Counted from the first letter of the stretch, positions 1 through 13,649 are shown. The stretch: DNA of 64,000 bases from Rotaria sp. Silwood1 (GCA_905250075.1 CAJNOP010000143.1:186001-250000); one strand, 5' to 3'. Program-made: numbers and translations. Notes: a model not told the origin generated them from the letters alone.

Positions 1-1720
1 AACCACTTGATTGCATGTTCACTTTCACACAACACAAGGTATTCACAATCAAAAAGACAGGCAAAAGTCCGAGGTAACTTTGTGTACCACTGACTGAGTT
101 CAAAGAAGTTTTATGCCGATCATCAATTAGAATTCCCTTGATAAAACAAAATCTTATAAATATATTGATTTATATGAAATCATTTATCAAAACAAGAGAT
201 TGTGTTTTTCTTATTCGTAAAAAGAAAAAATATCATTGGCGTCTCGACAAGTTCAATAATAAAGTGTTAAGATGGTGTAATGGATTGTCTTCTTTTGGAA
301 AATTGTATTGCACATATAAATTTCCCATCCGTTTGATGATCAGTGTTTCTTTTGTCTAAAACACATATTTACACACATCTAATATAATACACCTGATAAT
401 TGTCATCGATCGGCTGCTTTAGGGGTGCCGCTATTATGAATAAGAAAACAACACTGATCATTGACATAATATCTTTTGATGATGATGATATTAAGCGATA
501 ATTTTTACTGTTCATGAGAAAAAAAAATTGAATTAAGTACATTAGTGATTAAGAAAATCTGAGGTTTTATCTATTGTTATTGGAATTTAATTATCGATTA
601 AGAGATAGTTCGACCAAAAAAAAAAAGAAAATAGTCTTTCTTTTCATTTTTTTTTCTCTTATCATCTTAATATTAATGCAGCCAATCCAACCAAGATGAC
701 ATTTGAGCTAATTGCATTTTTCTACTGTTGTTCAGCGAGCTTTATCGAATCTCATTTGACTTGATCCGAATGTGAATAGGCGCATTTCACTTTTACAAAG
801 AAGAAGAAGAAAAAAAAGTCCGCCTTATTAATGTCAAATGACAGCCATGCTCATGCTTCTGATTTCTATTCGCTGTCCCTTTGAGACAGACAGACAGATA
901 GACGCTCGCGCAATCGATAGGTGAAGAAGAGCGCGCATATTATAAGTTGCTGCATCAAATCCGATTAATGCACATTTTGCCTCGACATATGAGAACAAGA
1001 GAGATAGATACATTATCAGATGACAGCATCACAACATAGTCAAATGAACGAACCGAACTCCCTATGCGACAAAAGAGTAAAAGCTATTAATAAACTAAAC
1101 GGGATGAATGAACATGTATATATATATGTATACAGATGGTAAGAGTGCGAAATGAAATCGAATATTTGATTGTTAAATAGATAAAATTACCAAACAAAAT
1201 TCTAATTATCATTAGTTTATTTTCTTTTTTTTTTTAAGCTGTTTTTTTCTAAAAAAAAAAAAAAAAAGAGCGTGACTAAGTTAAGCCAACAAATTGATTT
1301 AATTGAGCTCTTACACTCGTCTTTTTTTTTCTCTTCATCATTCAACCGATTATCACCTTAGGAAGCTAAGAGCATGCACATCAAATCCATTTCCTGCTCC
1401 ATTAGACAATGTCAGTTTCACTTTTCTTTTCTTTTCTTTGCTCATATATATATATATATATTTTTCTTTTTCTCATAAACTAAAAAAGAAATTGTCGCCG
1501 ATTGGCCGATTGAGAAATGATTATCAACCATAGATATTTTTTTTTTCATTGGTTCTTATTCTTGATTGGCGAAAGATTAACTTGAGAGAGTGAGAGAGAG
1601 AGAGAGCGCAAGCAACAGAGAAAAAAGAAACACACACAAACACAGCAGGAAGATAATTGTACTAAAAAAAGAAAGAGCCTATGTAATTTCCGTTAGACAT
1701 AAATAAATCAAACTATTTAA
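1..1720. other. Intergenic region upstream of the homeobox gene
   Basis: No gene could be supported here. The stretch is AT-rich and holds low-complexity tracts: an A-run near 1250-1266, an (AT)n run near 1444-1460, and a GA-rich run near 1586-1607. A more CpG-rich patch lies near 890-940. The short open frames at 138-359 and 1303-1533 look like chance: they have no recognisable domain and sit in low-complexity sequence. The region probably contains the promoter of the downstream homeobox gene. A pyrimidine-then-TTAG sequence ends about 27 bp before its ATG, but no clear TATA box was identified. Confidence 0.6.
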
Positions 1721-2841
1721 ATGGAAGACGAACAAGATTTAACTGTACAAAAAAAATTAAGTTTTTCAATTGATAATATTCTTGACAAACCACAACCATT
1801 ATTTATTAAAATTAAACATCATCATTTACTTATTAATGGTAATAATCAAAAACATTTATCATCCGATGAAAATAAACATATACATTTAATAAATAATCCT
1901 GATGATGACAATCATGGTTGTAGTGATTGTTCAGCTATATCAACAAGTGATGATGATGAAAGTTGTTCAGAAGATGGTATTATAAATCAATATCATCATC
2001 ATGAAATTATACATAGAAAAAAGAAGACTCGTACAGTATTTTCACGTACACAAATATTTCAATTAGAAACAACATTTGATCGAAAACGATATTTATCTAG
2101 TGCTGATCGAGCCAATTTAGCTCAAGGTTTACGTCTTACAGAACAACAAGTTAAAGTACGAAAAAAAACTATTTTCTATATCAAATAAATAATCATGTTT
2201 TTTTCTTTAATTTTTCATAGATTTGGTTTCAAAATCGACGAAATAAGTATGAATTTTAATCTTGGATGTCTCATGTAGAATCGACTAGAGTCTATCAGAT
2301 CCAAAATTTTTGAACTCGAGTTCTAGTGATGATCTCCCAATCTTAGAAAGTGTTCTTTTTTTTTTCCTACGAAAATTTCTTTGCTCAACAAGGGTCATCC
2401 TTTCAAGGTCATGAACTGAGTTCTTTTCCAGATCGAAGGCACCATTATACGCTAATTGGCAAGGCACATCGAAGAGTGTAGACACCGTTGATCTGTAGAA
2501 GTTCTTTTTATCTATTTGAAAAATTAATTTTATTAATTTTCTTCTTTAGACTTAAACGTCAAATAGTTGAAGCAAGTCAATCAATAAATTCTGTTGTTGC
2601 ATCTTTACAGACTCCATCATCATCAAATAATACGATGATTAAACATCCATTAACAATACCCAGTGATTTTTCGTCTTCATCATCGAAACAACATCATCGT
2701 TTTGATCCAACATCTTTTTATGAATTAGCTACTCTTGCGGCAGCACATGCAGCAGCTGCTTTTCATAATAATAATAAAGCACAAAGTAGCACAACATTCC
2801 AAGATTTTGCCAATTCTCTTACGACTCAAACAGCCGTTTGA
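1721..2841 (+). CDS. HMX: HMX/NK5-type homeobox transcription factor (three exons)
   Basis: Predicted nuclear DNA-binding regulator. Exons are 1721-2155, 2221-2246 and 2550-2841, giving 250 residues. A complete 60-residue homeodomain lies at about residues 100-159, starting [12 protein letters not shown] and carrying helix 3 [13 protein letters not shown], so W48, F49, N51 and R53 are all present. [18 protein letters not shown] and RRNK..KRQ are typical of HMX (Nkx5) proteins. An N-terminal FSIDNIL segment (about residues 15-21) resembles an EH1 Groucho-binding motif; HMX proteins carry a similar motif. A His/Asp-rich stretch precedes the homeodomain. Both introns cut helix 3: one of 65 bp, between K46 and I47, and one of 303 bp, inside K55. 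Residue 56 is Leu instead of the common Trp. HMX genes act in sensory and neural fate in other animals; that role is inferred here. Confidence 0.93.
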
Positions 2842-4608
2842 TTTTTATGACTGAAGTTTTTTCTTTTTCTGTTTTGTCTTATTGCTTTTTTTTTTCTGTA
2901 TGTCTATTTGTATGTGTGTGTATGCGCTGAAACAAAAAAAAAGAGCTTTTCCAAGTAATCGAAGCATTTCAAACTATGTTATTTGATCCGTTGCGCCTAC
3001 AAATGACAAGTATTCGAATTATTGAGAGACAATCTGCATATGTGAATGAAAAAAGAAAATGAGAAACGCCCATTTTTTGAATACTTATCGAACAAATACT
3101 GATTGAACGCGTGTCCAAATATAATCGACGAGCAGAAGGTGATTAGTCTTTTGACGCCAACGATTGAGTCATCATATGTTTAAGGTACAAGAACAATAAT
3201 AACGCCTTAGGGAACAACAGTCGAAATGATCATTGAAATAATTATCATAAGAATTTATATTAAATAAGAAAAAGCTTTATAGTCAATCAAAAGAATTCAT
3301 TCCATACAAGATTAAGAAATGACATTTTTTTTTTATACTTTAATTAAAAACTTTAAATGTATACTTTTATTATCAAGTAAATTTTATGATTATATCTAGA
3401 AATCATATCTAAATATGAATCTCGAAGTAATAGAAAAAAAAACAGTTTCGATTATATCGCATTAAAATTTGTTCGTTGGAAAAGAAAATTATAGAAAAGA
3501 TTTCAAATTAATATATCTGATAAATTAAATGAATATTTCCAATTCGATTAAACACAAGAGAAGCCATAAGAAAAATTTAGAATTTCTTTATAAATAGAAA
3601 ATAATTATTCAAGTAAGAGAAATGATATAGACTTTCTCTATGAATTTCTAAAGTACGATAATCCTTAAACATTCAATTCCCATTCGTACAATATAGATAC
3701 AGATATAAAATTCGATTGAAATTCAAATGTTACAGTCATCATTATTGCTACAATGAGATAAAACTACAAACTCATTACAACTGTCAACTATATAAAGGGG
3801 AAAGAGACAAGTAGTGCGATGCACGAATACGACTTTTCGTGATTGGACTCGAACTGAACTGGGACAGGAGCTAATTGACATTCGGCAGGTACTTTCACAG
3901 TCATAGTACGATTTTCAAACATTTATTTTATATCGAAAAATAAGTTATGTAGTTTCTTTCATAAACGGCAACGATAAAAATACAAGTGATTAAAGATTCA
4001 CTTGGTGTCTTTCTACTTTTAAAATCTGATCAATGTCGTTAATTATACGTTTATGTGTTGCTGATGATGCTGAAATGGAACGCAATATTGGTATCAGTTT
4101 ACATTAATTGTCGCTCCGAACTGATGACAGAATACTACTTAAAAGTCTTAAAGCGTTTTGTATATTCAATGTTCTCCTAGAACTCTCTGTATAGAGAAGA
4201 GATACAGTAAAATGCACTCTTCAAAATGACTATCCTTCTAGAATAATTAGTAAGAAATTTATTAGCCTTGAAATATTTAACATATTTAAAAGCTGCTGCA
4301 TCATTAATATTTTACCTAGCGAGCTAAATATAACCAAACTAATGAATTCGAATTTTGAAGATTAATTGGATATAACTAGTGACATTGATTAATTCACTCT
4401 ACGACATGATGAAATTCTACCTAGAAAATAATTAAAATTGTTGATGAATTATATTTTTTTTTTTTTAATTTTCTTTTTTGCATAAGAAATGATCAAAACA
4501 AAAAACACATCGAATATTGAAAAGAAAATCAATGAAAGATCGATTAAGATCTAATACATTAAAATTTTGTGAATAGAACGGCTAACTAATTGCTTTCATG
4601 ACACTTAT

Positions 4609-5126
4609 GAGAAAACTCTTCTAACTGATAACCTCTGTCTAAGCTCATTTTTTCTAATAGTTAGGGTTCGCTATTTAAATAAAAGTTCTAAAAGGATACG
4701 CATCACTAGCGTTTTCTTCTTGAGTTATGATCATTGTTTACTGAGATCATAATCCTTATAATATTCTGTAAGCTTCAGCAGAATCGAATGAATTCTGTTT
4801 GAAATATGCCGTAATTATAAAAATCAGGGGTGTTTCAATCCTCTTATAGAAACCAATTCTGTTATCTTTAGTCAGAACAATCTGTTTCCGCTGAAACTTT
4901 AAGATATTATAAGGACCATAAGATCTATATTTCCGCATAATTTCAGAATCGAGTTCTATGATTCATTTTTCTATGTAATATTCTGCAATATGCATAAATT
5001 TCAGTAAGCAAGGATCACAACTCAAGAACAAAATTGCGAATAGTACACACATTTTTGAAATTTTTTATCTGAATAATGGACTCTAACATATGAGTTTGAA
5101 CGTAGCTTATCATCTAGAAGAGTTCC
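4609..5126. mobile_element. Fold-back (long inverted repeat) element, degenerate
   Basis: The two halves are imperfect reverse complements. AACTCTTCTAACTGATAA near 4613 pairs with the complement of the segment near 5100-5126. CTTGAGTTATGATCATTG near 4719 pairs with the complement of the segment near 5000-5030. Arms match at roughly 70 percent by eye, with small gaps. Words such as ATATTCTGCAATA and TTATGATCATT also occur in the larger element at 48.2-49.5 kb, so both seem to belong to one family. No coding capacity. Ends are approximate and no target duplication was found. Confidence 0.55.
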
Positions 5127-6373
5127 CTTGCTAATTCACTATTTTCATTTTTAATGAGTGAAACATTTGTTATATAAAACGAGTGAGGACTTTTACACTA
5201 TCTTATTTATGTAATTGTGAGTTATAGACTGACAATAAACGAGTAAATATTTCATATAACACAATGAGCGCTAAAAGCTTAACAACAATTATTTAATCTT
5301 GATTTGTTGGATGCACTAGTGTTTTTTGACAACTATAGCTATCAATTATTGATTCATTTTTTTTCATTAATAATACAAAACACGATATAGAAGTGTACTG
5401 TTCGCTTCAAAATATAAGGAACAATATAGAAACCTGAGATTTCACCAATTAAGATAGAACACCAGGGTTCATCAAAGTAAGTCTTAATCTGATTGATTTG
5501 ACTTGTAATATGATCGATCGATAGCAAGAAGTCTCCTCTTTCGATATTCGCAAGTCTTAAGTTGGCAGTTGCTTTCATTTAAGAGTAACAGATATTTTCG
5601 TGAAGCTACCGATTCCAGCACTTTGGCATTGGAACTTGAGACAACTATATGAAGGTCTTCAAAACTTTCAACTTTTATGTCTACTCAGGGTTATGACTTA
5701 ATTCCCTCTGAGTTCCTTGGAGAGACGTCCAAAGTCAATTTGCTGGAATCGAAGCTCTTAGGAATAGTCTCGTAACTCTTGAGCGAAAGCAGCTATAAAC
5801 TGAAGGTTTGAAAAGATCAAAGAGAAGATATTTCTCTACCAGTTGACCATATTACAAATCAAAATCTAATGGAAATGATTTCAAAATCTCGTTTTTCAAA
5901 TCTTCGTCAAGAACTCACTTCATTGGTCAAGTTCTTTCTATCAAAAGTTATCGAAAAAACCATCCGCGTTTATTACAATAGGAAAGTTTGTCGTACTTCG
6001 AAATATTGGCTTTTTCTCATAGCTTATGTAATAAATGACTTGTACGATCGAGTATAGAAAGAAAAAAGAAATTCTAAATATATATTCATCGTATCATAAT
6101 AGAGTCAAGTCACATTAATTTCAAAATAATTTTTTCTCTAAACGATAAAATTTAAACGAACACGTGATCAGTTACAACTAACAAAATCAAAGAAAGAACG
6201 TTGATACGTTTGTAACAAGATATGTCGAACCGTTTAGTAAACTTCTATAATTTGAATGCAATGAGACATCTTTGTCTATTATAGCAGAACGTTATACGTC
6301 ATTTGAAAACAGAAAAAAAATAGATAACGAAATAGAAGAAAAAGAGAATATATTTTCATAGATTTTTCGATTA

Positions 6374-6383
6374 TATATAAAAG
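6374..6383 (+). promoter_or_regulatory. TATA-like box
   Basis: TATATAAAAG lies about 90 bp upstream of the ATG at 6471. It is followed by a pyrimidine-rich stretch and an (AT)n run. The position suits a core promoter for the small secreted-protein gene, but AT-rich DNA makes chance matches common. Confidence 0.4.
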
Positions 6384-6470
6384 CATGTCCTGAAGGGCAA
6401 CTTTATTTATTTATTCCTGTCTGTCTCTTCGCACATATAACATATATATATATATACGATTCAAACAATC

Positions 6471-6881
6471 ATGATTAGTAGTCGTGCTATATTGATTTTT
6501 ATATCATTGGTTTTGGCCTTAATTACAGTCATTTCAACAGCTCCAATGCATAATAATAAATTACATGTGGAAGTATTAGATGATAAATCTACTGATGTAG
6601 CCATAACAACAAATGAATCATTAGTTTATGATGATGATAAAGATACATCGAATGCATCAAAGGAACAATGTATTAAATCAACTATGACCGATCGGAAGGA
6701 AGAAACTACTTCTATGTCAAAAATCGTAGCTACTGATGTTCTTGCTGTTAATATCACTGAAATATCTGCTAATAATGATGATATTATAAAAATGGTTGAT
6801 CGTATTCTTGCCGACACAGAAGCTAAATTATCTGCAATAGCAACAACTGAAAAATCAAATCAAGATGATGATTATGAATAA
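6471..6881 (+). CDS. Small secreted protein of unknown function
   Basis: A 136-residue single-exon frame. It opens with a clear signal peptide: a basic n-region (MISSR), a hydrophobic core over about residues 6-22, and a likely cleavage near STA-P at residues 22-25. The mature part is hydrophilic and rich in Asp, Thr, Ser and Glu, with one NxT site (NIT) and an acidic tail ending DDDYE. There is only one Cys, so no disulfide scaffold, and no dibasic sites that would mark a neuropeptide precursor. AATAAA overlaps the stop codon, and another lies at 7001-7006. I recognise no family. Codon use resembles the neighbours, and a TATA-like box sits upstream, so it is probably a real lineage-specific gene. 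Confidence 0.6.
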   Translation: MISSRAILIFISLVLALITVISTAPMHNNKLHVEVLDDKSTDVAITTNESLVYDDDKDTSNASKEQCIKSTMTDRKEETTSMSKIVATDVLAVNITEISANNDDIIKMVDRILADTEAKLSAIATTEKSNQDDDYE

Positions 6882-9140
6882 ATAACAAAATTCTATTATT
6901 CAATATCATCAAGATTAATGAACATTAGTTTTAGATGTTTTCTTTTTGTGTTAGTGTTAAACTTGATTAAAGTTTTCTTTTCATGTCGTTGTTTTGAAAA
7001 AATAAATTCTCTTCGAAATAGTAAATTGCATTTATGTATAACTGTATATGACAAATTGAAAGGATTATATATGCTTCAAAAAATATTTTGTTTTTTGTCA
7101 TGCTCAGCCATCGGTCATCTACACATGGCAAAGAATCTACTATTGAAAAAGACTATGATCAATAGTTTCTGAAATGGAAACATTTTTTTTTTTTGAGAAG
7201 TGTTGATTTTTTTCAGGCTTGCACAATCTTTCTCATGAGGAAATATTTTCTATTGACCAGTCGTTTTTCAATTTTGATTCTATGTATAAGGTCGAGTCCT
7301 GTGAAATATGAAAAATCTTAAAAGAATAAGTCCACTTAGATCTTCTGTCCAAAGTTGTGAACATTTTACTAACAAATAGACCTGCCAATGATAAAAATTT
7401 TTAGTCGAAATATCGTCATTTGGTATGTGGTGCACACCATATCACAGGCTAAAATACTAGTAAAATGCATATAACTCTGAATAAACAGCCCAAGAGGATT
7501 AATGTTTTGGAGTTTTTCCATGTTCGATCGGAGTCTACCTTTTGCATGGAGTCCGTGCTCAAAAGCAATTGATCAGTTGAAAATGCTCTCTCGTTAGAGT
7601 GGGTAACTCAAAAACTCATGTAAAAGATGATAGTGGAATAAATCTTTAACAGAAAATATCAATCATTAGAAAAGGAACTCGTTCATGGGATATCAATTAG
7701 CTTGCTTAAATTGCTAATTCTTATCAGAGAAACGACATTAATAAATACTGCGTCATGGAGTTTCATTTGTATCATTTGATGCACAATTCGATGCTGATCA
7801 ACAATATTTGGTCACTTTTATTTTGATCTCAACTGTGATTTTCACGAACGAAGCAGAAATTCTGTAATGAACAGTACTTTTATTTTTTATTTGATGGAAT
7901 TGGTTACTACAAAAATGACCTCATATTTTGAAATCTAATTGAAAATTGAATGATTTTTGTATAGAACGTTTGTTTATATGTCATCTAATTTCCCAGTAAA
8001 ATGCTAAGCGCTCAGCTTTTCGAAAAAAAATTTAATGGTAATAGATCCAACTAGTCTGCCATATTGTATATTTGTTTATCAAACTACCACCAGCTGATGT
8101 CAGTATACCGGCAACGACCACTGGTATAGCGCACATTATAGCGAACGATCTACCGGTTGTTTTTGTTTGGTTCGAATCATATGAGGTCTATTCATGATAC
8201 GAAAGTGCAGAAAGCTTGCTTGTATCTTTAAGAGAATAATATTGAAAAAAATTACGCCTCCGAGATGTGTGTAGAAGAAGAAGACCAGAACTCGCATCCT
8301 TCTCTGTATGCGTGAAATTTATGATCAAAAGTCGAAAATACGAGTTTTCCAAAAACTTGAAGTCTTGAGAAAAAAAAAACTTGATGTATTAGTCAAATTC
8401 AAATTCTTCTAGGATTTTTCCAGAAGCAAAAGTCATTAAAATTGGAACGGGACATCTGATGAAATTTTCTCGTTAGTTTACAGGCTTTGTTAAATACTCA
8501 TTAATTTTTATTATGAGTTTACAGAGGCGTAATTCAGGAATGAGATAGAGAGCGATTGAACCTTAGAAAAAGAGACGCTGCATCAGTAACTTTCAAAAGC
8601 AGGAAGAAGGCATCACGCTTCACACTCCCCATAGTTTATTTTTTATTTATTTTTCGAGATTATTTAATTAACTGATAACAAGTGTAAAATAAAAGATTTC
8701 ATACATTTTAGATAGCTACTCGTTTGTCTCCGAAAATATTTATCTAATGGTACGTTTCATTATTTGCGTAAGACATAATCCTAATAAATTATGATCTCAA
8801 AGTTGAAATACAATACAATAAACATCATGTTTCCTTGATTTTGCACATGCAACATCAAACATTTATTTGTTTGATTTTATTTCTCATTTTTCAATAATTT
8901 TTATTTTCAATGCAATTATATTCATCAGCAATAAATTAACTGTTTTTAACTGTGAACTAGATAGACTCTTATACAAAACAAATAATATTTATTTACATGA
9001 ATAATTCAATCACGTAGTTGATTATTTTTTCACTACAACACAAAGTGACAGAAAAGACTGAATACAAAGACGAACATCACCGGAGATCGAGAAAAGCAAA
9101 AGTCTATTCATTGTATAAATTAAAAATCACGATATTCGAA
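6882..9140. other. Intergenic region
   Basis: No gene supported. The open frame at 6918-7172 is probably 3' UTR of the secreted-protein gene. An 11-bp inverted pair, AATTACGCCTC at 8250-8260 and its complement at 8524-8534, brackets about 285 bp and could be a decayed short-TIR element. Otherwise AT-rich unique-looking sequence. Confidence 0.5.
8250..8534. repeat. Possible short-TIR element
   Basis: AATTACGCCTC at 8250-8260 is matched exactly by its reverse complement at 8524-8534. The interior has no open frame. No target duplication is visible and no second copy was found in the window, so this may be chance. Confidence 0.25.
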
Positions 9141-12100
9141 TTAATCAGGTTCTAATAGTGACATCAAATTCGATTGTAGAGAGCGATTTTTTTCATTAGT
9201 TATATTTGTTGTTAATAATTTCTTCATATTCATAGATCCAACATTTTTATTAGAATTCGATGTTGTTACATCAATAATTATATCATTTGTTGGCACTGTT
9301 GTTGATGGACGTGGCTCAAATTTAAATTTATTATTAAAATAAAGTGTTATAAATGGACATTGACCAAGGAGAATCTCACATAGATCACGTCGAAGACCAA
9401 ACCACCCTATAAAAAAAATATTAAAACAAGTTTTTACTTTAATTTAAGATAAAATCACATGGATTGCTATCACTAGCGCCAAATGAAAATGTCAGCCAAG
9501 CTATTAAAGCAATCCATAATGGAATAGATATCACAGTGAAGGAGACTTTTCGAATTTGTTCATTGTCTTCATGATCAAGTCGATCGACAAGTAAAATCTA
9601 TAAGTGACAACATTCATTTAAAACTAAATCAACAAGAAAACATTGAAACTAAATAAATACAATGTCTCTCTTTCATCATTTTTGTTTCGACTTACTATCT
9701 GAAATTTACTACGCATCATTGATCAATATGAAATACAACTAGTGATGTGTAGAATGAGGATAAATACACTGAGGTATTGACAAATACTTTGTGGATTACA
9801 CTGATATTGGTATCCACGGGAAGCACTGACTACAATGACATTCCTGTTCGTTGAAACATTGAGATACTAATTCTACCAGAATGTGCTTTTTTTGTAGCGA
9901 TATGTTTCCATACTTCATTGATAGTTTTTATCCTTTGAATAAAAAAAGTCTGAATATCGAAGGTAAGATACTACTTCGGACTATAGAATGGCAACCACAT
10001 TCATAAAAAATTTGGGCTACGAAAGAAGGGAAGACAATCTTAAAAGCAATTTATAAGTTGGAAGACTTTCTTCATTAAACAGCTAAGGATAGACGTATAT
10101 CGAGAGGTGGGATTTTCACTATTCAAGAGACGATTCAGAGTCATGGAAGTCTATCGAAATTTGATTAGTCAGCAGTTGACCATATCGAATGAATTTCTGG
10201 AGAAAATTTTCAAATACAATTTTCTGTAGCTATTTTGCGTTTCAATTTATATATTTAATAGAATCAATCAATGCAAAAAGTCAACTTCTGTTAATGAACG
10301 CGTGATCACCTCAGAAAGCATCTAGACAGCGGTAACTCATCGTGTTGAGTCGACTAATGATGTTTGCTTTTAGATTCGAGTTGATCTAAATCTGTCATTT
10401 CAGTATTTCTTAAAGTTTCATAACTAACTTGCATGTAACGAAGGAGACGACATTTCGAAAATATTGAGATAACAGACCTATATAATTTCGAAGCTATAAT
10501 CAAATACCATCATTCGACTTATCATGGTGAATTATCCCTGTCTAGCTGCTATTTCGGATGATCAAAGATCGATTGACTGAAATCGAAGGTCTTAAAGAAA
10601 TTTTTATAATTGTCGAATGTAACAAGCTAGGAGTCTCGACCTTGAGTAAAACAAAAGAGAAGAATTTTTCTATCAAATTGTCCTCCTAAAAGTCTAAGAT
10701 GAAAGGAGAATAGCTTCAAAACATTATTTTGGCAAATCTCCGTCAAGAACCAACGTGATTAATCAATTGCTGACCAATCATATTTTAATATAATGCGATG
10801 AGTTCGAGTCTTCTCTCTTGAATGATAAAAACTGCAGGTTTCTATGATGTTTCTATCAAACGTTATTTAGAAAACAATGAAGCGCATTATATTTTTAAAT
10901 AAATAATAGTAATTTGTAGGATGATTGTTTTGGTCATGGATCCTGAACTATTCGGTTTAAATTACTTTTTTTCTAGTATTTCTAGGCTTGATAAATTTAA
11001 AAATTTTTTATTTTTGGACTGAAATGAATAGTCTTCTATTTAAATTTTAATTAAAAAAAAATGTAAAATATTAAATTACCGCAAAAATGCTAAATGGAAT
11101 GAACATAATTGCATAGATAATTGCTTCTGTTATAGTACTCGATTCACGTTGATTAGGTATTAAACGACGAGAACAACGATGAATAATAGCAAGAATTAAT
11201 TTTGAAATAACAAATAATAAGGCAATACATAGAGAAATCCATAATGGAATAAAGACAATCTATAGTTAACAAAAACAAACAATAATATTAATTTATTAAT
11301 CAAATAAAAGAAAAGGACAATACATACAACATATCGCCATGCTATTGCAGAATCTAAACGAAGTGGAAAAAACAAAAAGAAAAGTCCATTAGATGAGATG
11401 AAGGCTTGAATCTAAATAAAAACAAAAATTAAAATAAATAACAATGTTTTACATACAATTTTTCACATACCAGAAAATTTCTTTGTACTTTTAATGACCA
11501 TAGACATGATAAAAAAGTCAGAAATGTACATAGATATAATGGAATACAACATACAATCCAACGAGTTTCTAATTTATTTTCTAATTTGTCACATGTCAAT
11601 ATTTCAAATATAAGTATAAATATATGAAGAAAAAAATAAATAATTAATGCTCGGCAATCATTATCTGGTGCACGAATAATCCTTTAAAATAAAATTTCAA
11701 TACATTTTTATAATGAAAAAACTGACATACATAAAAACCAGTTTTAACTCACTTAATTTTTTTTTTATAGAAAAGAACATAGAACTACTCGTGTTGTGTC
11801 GCACTTAAACTGACAAATCTTACTGAAGTCATAAGCTAATCGATTCATTCATAGGTTGACTAATAGAACATGATTTGAGTTGCATCTCCCTATAAAAATA
11901 TTCTTTAAATAATATTTCATCGAGCTGAGAGGAAATCTTCATCAATCCAAGTCGATGCACCTGCAATCATTAGTGAATCAATAGAGCTCTATAGGATAGA
12001 GAGTAAAAATGAAGATATCGTCAAAATTTCAATGCTAGTACAATATATGACAAGATACAAAAACATGCGTAATTTATTCAGAAAAATGTGGCTCGTTATC

Positions 12101-13649
12101 TTTCTAGTTAAGAAAATTACATATTTAAATCAGTATAATAAATTGAGTCAATCTCTATGTGTCTCATATTGTTCGAACAACTTTTATTTTTGTCGAAACA
12201 GTTGCGTCTGGTCGCCTCACAGTTCAGGTTCAAAAATAGAGCGAACCAAAATCTCTTTTAAACAGTTGAAAACAAATTCTGATCGTATAAAATTATAATA
12301 GGGTACAAAAAGGAAGATGACTTCATTTTTTGACTAAATTCTAACGAGGACTAGATTTTTGGACAAAAATAAAAGTTGTTTGAACCATTTGAAGCATGTA
12401 AGAATCCATTCAATTTTTTGATGTTGTTTTCATATACCGTAAAACTTCTACTAATGAATATTTCTTTAAAAGTGAGCGCTTCCTAATTATTAACAATCTC
12501 GGGTTCAACGGAGTATTTTTTTGCTGTTCTTTAGGCCATTTTCATCTCTCTAATGCGAGAATGTTTTTTTGACCTGTTATTCTTTTCTGTCATCTATTTC
12601 GTGCACTCCACGAGTACGTGCACTATATATATGATTCGACTACTGTATATATAAAGTAAAATTTTAGCATCACAACACGAGCTTACTTTCCAAGTAAAAA
12701 AAACGATTGGCTAAAAAATATCATGTAGCACTCAGCTTTGTATCAAATATTTTAAAAGATAAAATAAAATATTCCAATGATTATGAAACAAATCAGAATT
12801 AAAGTGTTACACGAAAATTTAAAGGTCTCAATACAAAATAAACTAAACGATCAAGTGCACCAATGGTGTGTGTAGCAAGATACAAAAAAGATTAGATTAA
12901 AAATAAAAAGTCAAACAATGTTAGAAGATTATTTTTAATCATAATTAAATTTTGTGTTCTTCTTGAAAAGTCTCTCAATTCAAATCATTCAGATCAAAAT
13001 AGCTCAGCGAGAGAATAAATAACTAGGTCTTAAAGATGATTAATATAGAAGCGTATTTTCTGGAATGTTTTCTTTCATTTTACAAAAAATCATGCTTCAA
13101 CTCTCTAAAGTGAGTATCTCGGTATAATGAATACTTTAGAAGGGTTCCGATGGTAGTCACAATAGAGAGATTTTACTATATATAATATTTTGGTACCAAA
13201 ATACAGCTCAAATCGTGCTATATTGATCAATCTATGAGTAAAGTAACAGTTATACATGATTAAATTTGCCAGTGTAAGCACTACATAACATGATCAGTTC
13301 TATATTCCTTTTGAAAAAAAAATGAAGTTGACCAAAACTGGTATTTATGTGTCTTCCGTCGATGTTTACCTATTTCTTTCACCATTTTTACACCAGAAAA
13401 AGACGCCTGTACAGGCACCAAAGACCACAAGCATTTTCCATATAAATAATGGCAAGAAAATAAGCCAATAACTAATTTTGATATATCCATCAAGTTGTAA
13501 GGCAAATAAAATTGAAAAGATTAATAGAGAAAAAGTAACAACAAAACGTCTAAATTTTCAAAAAAGAATAATTTTTGAATAAAAAACGAAAAAAAAAGAG
13601 AATTTTCTTACGCTGGATTACACGACTGTATATACCGCGAGGTGTCCAT
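9141..13649 (-). CDS. TMEM185: TMEM185-family multi-pass membrane protein, copy A (downstream paralogue)
   Basis: Exons in coding order: 13612-13649, 13370-13549, 11471-11681, 11328-11411, 11080-11259, 9459-9597, 9141-9406; 365 residues. The start MDTSRYIQSCNPA followed by FSLLIFSILFALQLDG matches the TMEM185 pattern, as do FLPLFIWK, the FIPLW block and the C-terminal GWFGLRRDLCEILL segment. The chain ends EPD, and vertebrate TMEM185 ends in PD. Several hydrophobic segments indicate a multi-pass membrane protein; the molecular function is poorly known. Intron 2 (1688 bp) and intron 5 (1482 bp) are long, the others about 60 bp. Two ATGs lie just upstream in another frame (13655-13650 region); the third ATG is chosen because only it opens the conserved frame. 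It lies 100 bp behind copy B and probably shares its transcript. Confidence 0.88.

Larger units (their letters stand above)
2842..6470. other. Intergenic region with a fold-back repeat
   Basis: No convincing gene. It contains an imperfect inverted-repeat element at about 4609-5126 (listed separately). A stretch near 5840-5970 shares short diverged words with intron sequence near 10170-10880, such as CAGTTGACCATAT and CGTCAAGAAC, so it may be an older dispersed repeat. The small open frames at 4756-4938, 5354-5578 and 5869-6057 show no domain and coincide with repeat-like sequence. Confidence 0.55.
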
